Below, piece by piece: positions 52,508 through 60,390 of a stretch of 64,000 bases of DNA. The stretch's first letter is position 1. Each line of letters opens with the position of its first letter. Source of the DNA: Mycobacterium deserti. Its GTDB lineage: Bacteria > Actinomycetota > Actinomycetes > Mycobacteriales > Mycobacteriaceae. The translations under genes were made by a program, and so were the position numbers. The DNA lies in assembly GCF_025345615.1 (NCBI RefSeq), contig NZ_JAODWD010000004.1:620001-684000 (forward strand), given 5' to 3'. The notes under the pieces are model-generated. The model was not told the origin of the DNA. It searched no databases and saw only the letters and a list, made by a program, of their open reading frames with translations.

Positions 52508-53683
52508 TCAGCGCCGCGGCAGGCCGAGCACTTGGGTGGCGATGATGTTGCGCTGGATTTCGGAGGTTCCTCCGGCGATCGTGCCGGAGAAGCTTCGCGC
52601 ATATCGCTCGAACCAGCTGGCGAAGTAGTGGTCGAGGTTCATGTGCTCGTAGCGCCCCGTCGTCGTCGGATGGATCAGCCCGTCGGCACCCGACGCGGTG
52701 AACGCCGTGTCCATCGCCCGCATCTCGGCTTCGGAACCGAACAGTTTGAGCACTGACACCGAGGCGGTGTCGGCCTCTCCACGCGAGGCCCGTGCCAATG
52801 CCGCCGAACCCATCGCCCGCAGCGCCTGGTAGTCCATCACCGTCGAGGCGTACTGGTCGCGCTCCAGCGGCGTGCGCGGCCGGAAGTCGCCGATCATGTT
52901 GTCGATGCGATCGGCGAAGCCGAGCCACATCATCGTGCGCTCGTGACCGAGCGACCCGTTGGCCACACCCCACCCGCCGTTCAGCGGTCCGACGAGGTTC
53001 TCCGCGGGCACCCGGGCGTCGGTGAAGAAGACCTCGTTGAAGTCCTTGTTCTCCTCGCCGCACAGGTCAGCGAACGGCCGGCACACCACGCCGGGGGTGT
53101 CGGTCGGGATGATCAGCGCGCTGATGCCCCTGTGCTTGGGCGCGTCCGGGTCGGTGCGCACGAACGCCAGCAGGAAGTCGGCGTCGTGGGCACCCGACGT
53201 CCACACTTTCTGGCCGTTGACGACGAAGTGGTCCCCGTCGAGCACGGCACGAGTGCGCAGCGAGGCCAGGTCGGACCCCGCGCTCGGCTCACTCATCCCG
53301 AGCGACGCGGTGAGCTCCGCCTTGAGCACCGGCACCGCCCAGCGGTGCTTCTGCTCGTCCGACCCGAACGAGATCAACGACGCCGCAACGATGTTCACAC
53401 CCTGCGGGTTGAAGCTGTGGTAGATCCGTCGTCGGCACAGCTCGTCGAGGTGTACGAACTGCTGCAGGACGGTGGCATTACGCCCGCCGAACTCCGGCGG
53501 CTGGGCGGGCAGCAACCATCCGTTGTCGAACAGCAGGCGCTGCCAGTCGCGGGCCCACTGTGGCATGTGCGACACCGAGCGCGGCCGCTCCAGCGTCTGC
53601 GCCGCCGACGGGAGATGCTCGTCGAGGAACGCGGCGAACTCGGCGCGGAACTCCTCGACGTCGGGATCAAAAGTCAGCTGCAT
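52508..53683 (-). CDS. Acyl-CoA dehydrogenase
   Basis: A 391-residue acyl-CoA dehydrogenase. Motifs: LGMSEPSAGSDLASLRTRAV, VNGQKVWTSGAHDADF and the flavin-contacting SFSGTIAGGTSEIQRNIIA at the C-terminus. It overlaps the upstream smaller dehydrogenase by 17 bases. Adjacent, overlapping large and small subunits are typical of the alpha2beta2 FadE heterotetramers used on steroid and other bulky CoA esters. Confidence 0.87.
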   Translation of the reverse strand: MQLTFDPDVEEFRAEFAAFLDEHLPSAAQTLERPRSVSHMPQWARDWQRLLFDNGWLLPAQPPEFGGRNATVLQQFVHLDELCRRRIYHSFNPQGVNIVAASLISFGSDEQKHRWAVPVLKAELTASLGMSEPSAGSDLASLRTRAVLDGDHFVVNGQKVWTSGAHDADFLLAFVRTDPDAPKHRGISALIIPTDTPGVVCRPFADLCGEENKDFNEVFFTDARVPAENLVGPLNGGWGVANGSLGHERTMMWLGFADRIDNMIGDFRPRTPLERDQYASTVMDYQALRAMGSAALARASRGEADTASVSVLKLFGSEAEMRAMDTAFTASGADGLIHPTTTGRYEHMNLDHYFASWFERYARSFSGTIAGGTSEIQRNIIATQVLGLPRR

Positions 53684-54704
53684 CGAATTCCTCCGCGATC
53701 AGCGCTCGGTGCTCGGCGGCCCCGCCGAGCAGCAACTCGCCGGCCTTGGCGCGTTTGAGCGCGAACTGCAGATCGTTCTCCCACGTGAATCCCATCGCAC
53801 CGAACAGCTGAAGGCCGTGGCGGAACACCACGCCCTGCGCCTCCCCCGCTGACGCCTTGGCCATCGCGGACGCCAGACGCCTGCGCGGGTCGTCGGCGGA
53901 GATGGTCAGCGCCGCGAAATACGCCAGCGCCCTGGCGCGCTCGGTCGCGATGTGCATGTCGACGGCCTTGTGCTGCACGGCTTGGAAGGTGCCGATCGCG
54001 ACGCCGAATTGCTGACGCTGCTTCACATGCTCGAGCGCGAGGTCGAGGATGCGTTGGCAGGCACCGACTGTGGTGATCGCCAGGCCCGTCAACGCGACGT
54101 GGCGGGCACGCTCGGAGTCCGTGGCGGACAGCCGGTCGGAATCGGGAACATGCACATCGGCGAAGGACACCTCGGCGATGTGCAGCACCGGGTCGAACAC
54201 CGGGCTGCGGCGCGCGGTCACCCGGCTCGCGTCGACCAGGAACACCCCCGCCTCGGTGACGACAGCGAGCTTCTCGGCCCGGTCGCCGTCGAGCACATGG
54301 TGCGCAGTGCCGTTGAGTACCCACCCGTCGGCGTCGCGGTGTGCTGCGACTCCGCCGTAGACGGCGGTGCCGGCCTGCTGCGGGTCGAACCGCTCACCCG
54401 CCAGCGGGGCGAACTGCGTCATCGTCGCCAGGAACGGCGTGGGGTCGGTTGCACGGCCCAGTTCCTCGAGCACAATGGCCAGTTCGACCGCGTTCTCCGG
54501 ATCAGTCAGCTCCGTCCAACCGGCGTCGACATAGGTCTTCCATAACGGCGTCGGGTCGGCGCCGTCCTCAGCGACGCTGCGCACCAGAGTCGGAGGGCAC
54601 TGTTTGGCGATGGCGTCGCGCGCCGTCTCCTGCCACAGCCGCTGATCGGCGTCGAACTCCAGTAGCACCATGCCTCCCGTGGGCGTCGTGGCGGATGCGG
54701 TCAC
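53667..54704 (-). CDS. Small-subunit acyl-CoA dehydrogenase
   Basis: A 345-residue acyl-CoA dehydrogenase, shorter than usual, consistent with the partner subunit of a heterotetrameric FadE. The C-terminal region LQLFGAMGFTWENDLQFALK carries the Glu typical of that subunit type. Start uncertain: GTG 54704 would suit a leaderless mRNA, since the perfect GAGAAT-box begins 10 bp upstream; ATG 54671 or GTG 54668 would give about 334 residues. It is the first gene of the ten-gene run ending at 43957. Confidence 0.83.
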   Translation of the reverse strand: MTASATTPTGGMVLLEFDADQRLWQETARDAIAKQCPPTLVRSVAEDGADPTPLWKTYVDAGWTELTDPENAVELAIVLEELGRATDPTPFLATMTQFAPLAGERFDPQQAGTAVYGGVAAHRDADGWVLNGTAHHVLDGDRAEKLAVVTEAGVFLVDASRVTARRSPVFDPVLHIAEVSFADVHVPDSDRLSATDSERARHVALTGLAITTVGACQRILDLALEHVKQRQQFGVAIGTFQAVQHKAVDMHIATERARALAYFAALTISADDPRRRLASAMAKASAGEAQGVVFRHGLQLFGAMGFTWENDLQFALKRAKAGELLLGGAAEHRALIAEEFDAADF

Positions 54705-54713
54705 GTTTCGCAC

Positions 54714-54728
54714 GAGAATAACATTCTC
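54714..54728. promoter_or_regulatory. Perfect GAGAAT-box operator
   Basis: GAGAAT-AAC-ATTCTC is a perfect 6-3-6 inverted repeat, 10 bp upstream of the GTG at 54704. It would overlap the -10 region of a leaderless promoter for the acyl-CoA dehydrogenase operon. Confidence 0.78.
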
Positions 54729-54836
54729 CTTAGATGCTGTAACCGTTCTCAGGAAACGCCTACCCCGTTTCGCCGCGTCGACGCCGTGCAGTTGACCAGC
54801 GCACACCCTGACCTGCGAAGAGATAAGCGTTTTGTT

Positions 54837-54851
54837 GAGAACTCGATTCTT
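54837..54851. promoter_or_regulatory. GAGAAT-box operator before the amidohydrolase operon
   Basis: GAGAAC-TCG-ATTCTT matches 10 of 12 half-site bases. It is about 100 bp upstream of the start at 54952. Seven nt beyond its right arm is a weak half-site AAGAAC (4 of 6). Confidence 0.58.
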
Positions 54852-54951
54852 GCTATCGAAGAACAACGCTTTACACTGGGAATGTTGGGCGCTCTCGTAC
54901 GGCGCTCGCGCGACGGCGGGAATGCGCCGGGAAGTTCGGAGGACAGCCTTG

Positions 54952-56046
54952 GTGATGCGACACCCGGACGGGACCACGACGCCGGTCATCGACGCCAGCG
55001 TGCACATCTTCAGCCGGTCGAACAAGGACCTGCGCAGCTTCCTTCGCGAGCCGTTCAAGAGCCGCGGGTTCCCGGACTACGAGATGGACTGGTACGGCGC
55101 TCCCGGTGGCGAATATGCGCCGAAAACCGACGGCGGCGGCACCGATCGCCGCTATCCCGGGTCGGACCCCGAGTACGTCGGCGGCCAGATCTTCGACGAG
55201 CGCGGCGTCGACGTGGCGATCCTGCATCCGATGACGCGGGGCATCATGCCCGACCGTCATCTGGGCACCGCGATCGCCGCCGCCCACAACGAGTTGATGG
55301 TGTCTCGCTGGCTCGACGACAACCCGTACGCCACCCGGTACCGCGGCACCATCCGGGTCAACCCCGACGACATCACCGGGGCGCTACGCGAGATCGCCAA
55401 GTACAAGGACCACCCCAGGGTGGTGCAGATCGGCGTCCCGCTGCAGTCCCGCGAGGTGTACGGCAAACCGCAGTACTGGCCATTATGGGAAGCGGCGGTC
55501 GAGGCGAACCTGCCGGTCGCGGTGCACATCGAGGTCGGCGCCGGCATCTCGTTCGCGCCAACTCCGTCCGGCGTGCCCCGCACGTACGAGCAGTACGTCA
55601 GCTTCATGGCGCTGAACTTCTTGTACCACCTGATGAACATGATCGCCGAGGGGGTGTTCGAACGGATGCCCACCTTGAAGTTCGTGTGGGCGGACGGGGC
55701 CGCCGACATGCTGACGCCGTTCATGTGGCGCATGGACTGCTTCGGCAGGCCGCACCTCGAGCAGACCCCGTGGGCGCCGAAGATGCCCAGCGATTACCTG
55801 CCGGGCCACACCTTTTTCATCCAGGGTGCGATGGACGGTCCGGGTGACACCGAGTTCGCAGGCGAATGGCTGGGGTTCACCGGTAAGGAAGACATGGTGA
55901 TGTACGGCTCGAGCTACCCGCACTGGCAGCTCAACGAGCTCACCGTGCCCGCGGCGTATTCGGTCGAACAGCGCGACAAGCTGTGCTGGCGCAACGCCGC
56001 GCAGCTCTACGGCATAGACGTCGGGGCGGGTGTCGGCGCACAGTGA
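54952..56046 (+). CDS. Amidohydrolase-2 family protein (PF04909), paralogue 2
   Basis: A 364-residue TIM-barrel amidohydrolase-like protein. The N-terminal motif reads VIDASVHIFSRS and the late motif VMYGSSYPHWQLN. The Asp that normally ligates metal in GSDxPH is replaced by Ser, so metal binding and catalysis may differ from the other two paralogues. Start: GTG 54952 or ATG 54955, with GGAGGA 8-11 nt upstream. It is the first gene of a plus-strand operon running beyond the window end. Confidence 0.83.
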   Translation: MMRHPDGTTTPVIDASVHIFSRSNKDLRSFLREPFKSRGFPDYEMDWYGAPGGEYAPKTDGGGTDRRYPGSDPEYVGGQIFDERGVDVAILHPMTRGIMPDRHLGTAIAAAHNELMVSRWLDDNPYATRYRGTIRVNPDDITGALREIAKYKDHPRVVQIGVPLQSREVYGKPQYWPLWEAAVEANLPVAVHIEVGAGISFAPTPSGVPRTYEQYVSFMALNFLYHLMNMIAEGVFERMPTLKFVWADGAADMLTPFMWRMDCFGRPHLEQTPWAPKMPSDYLPGHTFFIQGAMDGPGDTEFAGEWLGFTGKEDMVMYGSSYPHWQLNELTVPAAYSVEQRDKLCWRNAAQLYGIDVGAGVGAQ

Positions 56047-56060
56047 GAGAGAGCCTGGTG

Positions 56061-56114
56061 ATGGCCGCGCACGCGAGGAGCACAAATATGGCCGCGCACG
56101 CGAGGAGCACAAAT
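56061..56114 (+). repeat. Perfect 27-bp tandem duplication in the leader between two amidohydrolase genes
   Basis: The 27-bp unit at 56061-56087 is repeated exactly at 56088-56114. The unit begins ATGGCCGCGCACGCG and ends AGCACAAAT. The length is a multiple of three, so it preserves reading frame. Each copy contains a GAGGAG that resembles a ribosome site. Confidence 0.9.
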
Positions 56115-56132
56115 ATGAAGGAGCCACGATGA
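56061..56132 (+). CDS. Possible 23-residue leader peptide built from a 9-residue repeat
   Basis: The tandem duplication forms an open frame: the nonapeptide MAAHARSTN occurs twice, then MKEPR and a stop at 56130-56132 that overlaps the ATG of the downstream amidohydrolase (ATGA). This would couple translation of the leader to the enzyme. It could equally be non-coding, since the downstream gene has its own GAAGGAG. No function is assigned. Confidence 0.35.
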   Translation: MAAHARSTNMAAHARSTNMKEPR

Positions 56133-57271
56133 CGATCACAGTGACCGAGCGCAAGCCAGCGGCAGAGCGCGTCGCCGTCCGCTGCGTCGACTCCGATGTG
56201 CATCCGACGCCCAAGAGCGGAGTGCTGACGCAATACATCCCGGAGCCGTGGCGCAGCAAGTACTTCACGACGCGCAGAATCGGCGACCAGATCTACTACG
56301 ACGCGCCGGACTACGCGCATGCCTATGCGATGCGGGTCGATACGTTCCCGTCCGACGGCGAGTTCGCGGGCAGCGATCCCGATCTGGCCTTTAAGCAGCT
56401 GATCATGGAGGCCGGCGCCGACATCGCGATCCTCGAACCCGCCGCCTACCCGGCGCGCTTCCCCGAGGTCAACCACGCGATGAGCTGCGCGCTGAACGAC
56501 TGGCAGGCCAACCACTGGCTCGACAGCCACAACAACTGGCACGAGCGGTGGCGCGGCTCCATCTGCCTGGCGATAGAGACTCCGGAGGACTCCGCCAAGG
56601 AGGTCGAACGGTGGGCCGGACATCCCTACATGGGACAGATCCTGATCAAGGCAGAGCCCCGGCCGGCGTGGGGTGATCCGAAGTACAACCCGATCTGGGA
56701 AGCGGCGACCAAGCACGACATCACGGTGAGCTGCCACTTGTCGCGCAGCCACCACGAAGAACTGCCCATCCCGCCGGTCGGGTTCCCCAGCTACAACCAC
56801 GATTTCATGGTCACCTACTCGCTGCTGGCCGCAAACCAGGTGATGAGCATGGTGTTCGACGGTCTCTTCGACCGCTACCCCACGCTGCGGATCGTGTTGG
56901 TGGAGCACGCTTTCAGCTGGATCCTGCCGCTGATGTGGCGGATGGACGCGATCTACGAGGCCCGCAAGTCATGGCTGGACATCAAGCGCAAGCCGTCGGA
57001 GTACGTCAAGGACCACATCAAGTTCACCACCCAACCGCTGGACTACCCCGAGGACAAGACGGAACTGACTCGCGCGTTCGAGTGGATGGAGTGCGAGAAG
57101 ATCCTGCTGTTCAGCAGCGATTATCCGCACTGGACGTTCGACGACCCGCGCTGGCTGGTCAAGCACCTGCCCGAGCATGCCCGCGAGGCCGTGATGTTCC
57201 GCAACGGCATCGCGACCTACCATCTGCCAGAGACGGTGCCGGCCCTCGAGGGTCAGGTTCGGGTGTTCTGA
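56129..57271 (+). CDS. Amidohydrolase-2 family protein (PF04909), paralogue 3
   Basis: A 380-residue TIM-barrel amidohydrolase. Metal motifs appear intact: RCVDSDVHPTPKSG at the N-terminus, SCHLSRSHHEELP in the middle and LFSSDYPHWTFDDP near the end, with the conserved Asp present. ATG 56129 follows GAAGGAG. Family chemistry is hydrolysis or decarboxylation. With paralogue 2 just upstream it may form a hetero-oligomer in which only this subunit is catalytic. Confidence 0.85.
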   Translation: MTITVTERKPAAERVAVRCVDSDVHPTPKSGVLTQYIPEPWRSKYFTTRRIGDQIYYDAPDYAHAYAMRVDTFPSDGEFAGSDPDLAFKQLIMEAGADIAILEPAAYPARFPEVNHAMSCALNDWQANHWLDSHNNWHERWRGSICLAIETPEDSAKEVERWAGHPYMGQILIKAEPRPAWGDPKYNPIWEAATKHDITVSCHLSRSHHEELPIPPVGFPSYNHDFMVTYSLLAANQVMSMVFDGLFDRYPTLRIVLVEHAFSWILPLMWRMDAIYEARKSWLDIKRKPSEYVKDHIKFTTQPLDYPEDKTELTRAFEWMECEKILLFSSDYPHWTFDDPRWLVKHLPEHAREAVMFRNGIATYHLPETVPALEGQVRVF

Positions 57272-57272
57272 G

Positions 57273-57680
57273 TTGTCCGAGGAGCAGAAGACGCCCCCGG
57301 CTGGCCCAAAAAGATTGGCACAGGGGCGCGAACACGTCGTGGCCACGGTCGACGAGATTCCGCCCGGTAAGCACAAACTGGTGCCGATCGGCCGGCACGG
57401 CGTCGGTGTGTACAACGTCAACGGCACCTTCTACGCGATCGCCAACTACTGTCCGCACGAGGGTGGGCCGCTGTGTTCGGGCAGGGCGCGTGGCCGCACG
57501 ATCGTCGACGAGGACGTGCCCGGTGACGCGGTGATGGTCCGCGACCTGGAGTACATCTACTGCCCGTGGCACCAGTGGGGCTTCGAACTGGCTACGGGCA
57601 CCACCGCGGTCAAGCCGGAGTGGAGCATCCGCACCTACCCCGTCCGGGTGGTCGGCAACGACGTGCTGGTCCAGGCATGA
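57273..57680 (+). CDS. Rieske [2Fe-2S] ferredoxin-like protein
   Basis: A 135-residue Rieske protein. Cluster ligands are Cys60-x-His62 (NYCPHEGGPL) and Cys97-x2-His100 (YCPWHQWGFEL). No oxygenase iron-binding domain follows, so it is an electron carrier or a regulatory partner rather than a full ring hydroxylase. TTG 57273 is the likely start, one base after the preceding stop; a GTG at 57339 is possible. It sits between amidohydrolase and hydrolase genes, suggesting it works with them or with the reductase at 59092. Confidence 0.85.
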   Translation: MSEEQKTPPAGPKRLAQGREHVVATVDEIPPGKHKLVPIGRHGVGVYNVNGTFYAIANYCPHEGGPLCSGRARGRTIVDEDVPGDAVMVRDLEYIYCPWHQWGFELATGTTAVKPEWSIRTYPVRVVGNDVLVQA

Positions 57681-58585
57681 GCGATACCGGGTCGGCGGTG
57701 CCGACGCTCAAACGGGGCGAAAAGACCTTCGAGGTCAATGGCGGCAACGTCGTCTACGAAATCCTGGGCAAGGAAGGCGAATTCATCGCCCTCACTCCCG
57801 GCGGGCGGTTCAGCAAGGATATCGAGGGGCTGCGACCGCTCGCGCAGGCGCTGGTCAAGGGCGGGTACCGGGTTCTGCTGTGGGACAGACCGAACTGCGG
57901 CAAGTCCGACGTCCAGTTCTACGGCCAAAGCGAATCCCACATGCGCGCCGAGACGCTGCACGCCCTGATCACCGGGCTCGACATCGGGCCGTGCATCATC
58001 GCCGGTGGCTCCGGTGGGGCGCGCGACTCGATGCTCACCACGATGCTCCATCCCGAAATCGTGCGAAAACTCGTGGTGTGGAACATCGTTGGCGGGGTCT
58101 ACGGCTCGTTTGTGCTGGGGTCGTACTACATCGTGCCCAGCATTCTCGCCGTCCGCGGCACCGGCATGAAGGGCGTAGCCCACGTCGATGAGTGGAAGCA
58201 GCGCATCGCCGAGAATCCGGCCAACCGCGACCGCATCCTCGGCCAGGATCCGGACCAGTTCCTCAAGCTGATGCTGCGCTGGCTGAATGCTTTCGTGCCC
58301 AAGCCCGGACAGACGATTCCGGGGGTCGAGGACGAGATGTTCGACAACATCAAGGTGCCGACGCTGATCATCCGCGGCGGCGAGAACGATCTCGACCACC
58401 CGAAGCGAACCTCCCTCGAGGTCAGCTGCCTGATCAAAGGCTCGAAGCTGATCGACCCACCGTGGCCGGAGGACGCCTGGGAGCGCGCCAGCGAGGCTCG
58501 CGCTTCAGGAAAGGTCAAGCGCTTCAACATGTTCGATACGTGGGTGCAGGCGGCTCCCGCGATTCTCGAGTTTCTGGACGGCTAG
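57677..58585 (+). CDS. Alpha/beta-hydrolase
   Basis: A 302-residue alpha/beta-hydrolase-fold protein. The nucleophile elbow is IIAGGSGGARDS with Ser112; the acid is likely in LIIRGGENDLDHP. The fold resembles meta-cleavage C-C bond hydrolases and esterases, but the elbow GGSGG is atypical. The ATG overlaps the Rieske stop (ATGA). It ends 4 bases into the convergent unknown gene. Confidence 0.82.
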   Translation: MSDTGSAVPTLKRGEKTFEVNGGNVVYEILGKEGEFIALTPGGRFSKDIEGLRPLAQALVKGGYRVLLWDRPNCGKSDVQFYGQSESHMRAETLHALITGLDIGPCIIAGGSGGARDSMLTTMLHPEIVRKLVVWNIVGGVYGSFVLGSYYIVPSILAVRGTGMKGVAHVDEWKQRIAENPANRDRILGQDPDQFLKLMLRWLNAFVPKPGQTIPGVEDEMFDNIKVPTLIIRGGENDLDHPKRTSLEVSCLIKGSKLIDPPWPEDAWERASEARASGKVKRFNMFDTWVQAAPAILEFLDG

Positions 58586-59055
58586 ATGAGCCGGATGTGC
58601 ACTTCGCTGTTGAGCGACGCTTCCAGTGCGGTGTGGACGCGGCTCTCCGGGACACGCTCGAGGTCGGCCTTGCGCAACGTCACATGCACCACGTCCCAGC
58701 CGTCGTCTCCGGGCACGCGGTCCACCTCTCCGGTCAGCCCGAACCCGGCCAGCACGCCGTGGGCGTCGTCGTCGGTGCCACGACTGATGAACGTGAGCAC
58801 ACCGGGTACCGGTGCGGTCCCGAATGCCTCGGCGCACAGGCCGACTGCGATCTGCTGGAGTTCGGCCGAATCGTCGCCGTCGATCAACAACTCCACCTCG
58901 CGACGCTGCGGCGGCATGGCGGCCAGGTTGTTCTGCACCACCTCGACACCCGCCGGGCCCGCCATGTCGCGCAGCCGCGCCATCCCGTCGGTCAACTGCG
59001 CGGGCGACAGCTCACCTGACAGGTCGACCCCGACCCGCACCACCGCAGTCCTCAT
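58582..59055 (-). CDS. Conserved hypothetical protein, minus strand inside a plus-strand operon
   Basis: A 157-residue protein I cannot assign. It begins TAVVRVGVDLSGELSPAQLT, is rich in acidic residues and has a C-terminal half with GVLTFISRGTDDDAHGVLAG and VPESRVHTALEASLN. No signal peptide or membrane helix. I recall similar actinobacterial proteins of unknown function. The ATG 59055 is supported by its position 37 bp from the divergent NuoF-like start. It is convergent with the hydrolase gene, overlapping its end by 4 bases. Confidence 0.72.
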   Translation of the reverse strand: MRTAVVRVGVDLSGELSPAQLTDGMARLRDMAGPAGVEVVQNNLAAMPPQRREVELLIDGDDSAELQQIAVGLCAEAFGTAPVPGVLTFISRGTDDDAHGVLAGFGLTGEVDRVPGDDGWDVVHVTLRKADLERVPESRVHTALEASLNSEVHIRLI

Positions 59056-59091
59056 GCCCGCCAGCCTATCCACGGGCAGGAAGTAGCAGTG

Positions 59092-60390
59092 ATGAACTCC
59101 ACCGCAACCGATCTCATTGTCGCCGCGTGGCCCGACTGCGCGCCGCGACTGCTGCGCGCCACGTCCCGACCAGAAGATTGCGCTGACTACACGCACGCCG
59201 GCGGCTACCGGTCCGTCGGCGACGCGGAGGAACTGCTCGGCCAGGTCAACCTGTCCGGGCTGCTCGGACGCGGCGGCGCGGCTTTCCCGCTCGGCACCAA
59301 ACTCCGCACCGTTCGCGACGCTCACCTGGGCGGCTCCGAAACCATCGTGGTCGCCAACGGCGAAGAGGGTGAACCCGCCTCGGTCAAGGACCGCTGGCTG
59401 CTGCGCCACCGACCACACCTCGTCCTCGACGGGCTGCGGCTGGCTACCCACGTCACCGGGGCGAAACGCGCGTACCTCTACGTCTCCGACGACCGGGCGG
59501 CGGCCGCCGTGTCAGGCGCGTTGGCCGAACTCACTCCCGACATCTTCGGTGACGTGACCGTAGACCTCGTGACGGTCGAACCCGGCTACGTGGCGGGCGA
59601 AGAGACCGCGGCCGTGCGCCGCATCAACGGCGGGCCCGCCAAACCGTCCGATAAGCCGCCAAGGCCGTTCGAGGAAGGCGTGGCGGGCCTGCCGACAATG
59701 GTGAGCAACGTCGAGACACTGGCCAACCTGCCCTACATCCACGAACATGGCGCGCAGCACTACCGGTCCGTCGGTACGCCGATGTCGCCGGGCACATTTC
59801 TGGCAACCGTCACCGGTGGCGGCAAGCCGCCTGTCCTCTACGAGATTCCGCATGGCGCAGCGGTTTCGGACCTGTTGCAACTACACGGGGTGGCGGCCGA
59901 GGAGGTGCGAGGCGTGTTGGTAGGCGGCTACTTCGCAGGGCTCGTCAACACCGACATCCTCGACGCCACGCTCGACCACGAAGCGCTGCGCCGCCTCGGT
60001 AGCGGACTGGGATGCGGTGCACTGTCGATTCTGACCGACGACTGTCCTGTCGCCGTGACCGCCTCGGTGATGTCGTATTTCGACCGCGAGAATGCGGGCC
60101 AGTGCGGATCGTGTTTCAACGGCACGGCGGCCATGGCGGCGGTCACGTCGGCGTTGCGCGACGGCGTGGCGACCGAGGAAGATCTCGCGCGCCTGGAACG
60201 GTGGGCGGTGGTGTTACGCGGCCGTGGCGCGTGCGGGACCCTCGACGGCGCAACCAACGTCGCCGCGAGTCTGCTGCGGCAGTTCCCTCAGGTGGTGGCC
60301 CGTCACCTTGCGGACAACTGCCAGACATGCCGCAGCGGCGCGTATCACGCCGAACGGCCCTACGAAGTGGAGGCGGTGGCTCAAACATGA
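59092..60390 (+). CDS. NuoF-like FMN/NADH flavoprotein (stand-alone ferredoxin reductase candidate)
   Basis: A 432-residue protein resembling complex I subunit NuoF. It has GLLGRGGAAFPLGTKLRTVR (FMN/NADH site), ANGEEGEPASVKDRWLL and EPGYVAGEETAAV. The iron-sulfur region reads NAGQCGSCFNGTAAM and later GRGACGTL, so the third cysteine of the NuoF CxxCxxC is missing; extra cysteines occur in DNCQTCRSG. Start ATG 59092 (GTG 59089 alternative). It overlaps the following ferredoxin (ATGA), so it probably moves electrons from NADH to that ferredoxin. Confidence 0.82.
   Translation: MNSTATDLIVAAWPDCAPRLLRATSRPEDCADYTHAGGYRSVGDAEELLGQVNLSGLLGRGGAAFPLGTKLRTVRDAHLGGSETIVVANGEEGEPASVKDRWLLRHRPHLVLDGLRLATHVTGAKRAYLYVSDDRAAAAVSGALAELTPDIFGDVTVDLVTVEPGYVAGEETAAVRRINGGPAKPSDKPPRPFEEGVAGLPTMVSNVETLANLPYIHEHGAQHYRSVGTPMSPGTFLATVTGGGKPPVLYEIPHGAAVSDLLQLHGVAAEEVRGVLVGGYFAGLVNTDILDATLDHEALRRLGSGLGCGALSILTDDCPVAVTASVMSYFDRENAGQCGSCFNGTAAMAAVTSALRDGVATEEDLARLERWAVVLRGRGACGTLDGATNVAASLLRQFPQVVARHLADNCQTCRSGAYHAERPYEVEAVAQT

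Noticed and set aside
51732..53063. N-terminal extension of the crotonase to 443 residues
   Set aside because: The extension overlaps the acyl-CoA dehydrogenase in another frame and has no domain; GTG 52502 fits the crotonase N-terminus.
11152..54851. KstR or KstR2 operators as explanation of the palindromes
   Set aside because: The recurring site lacks the AAC-NN-GTT core of KstR and the CAAG-NN-CTTG core of KstR2; half-site and spacer length differ.
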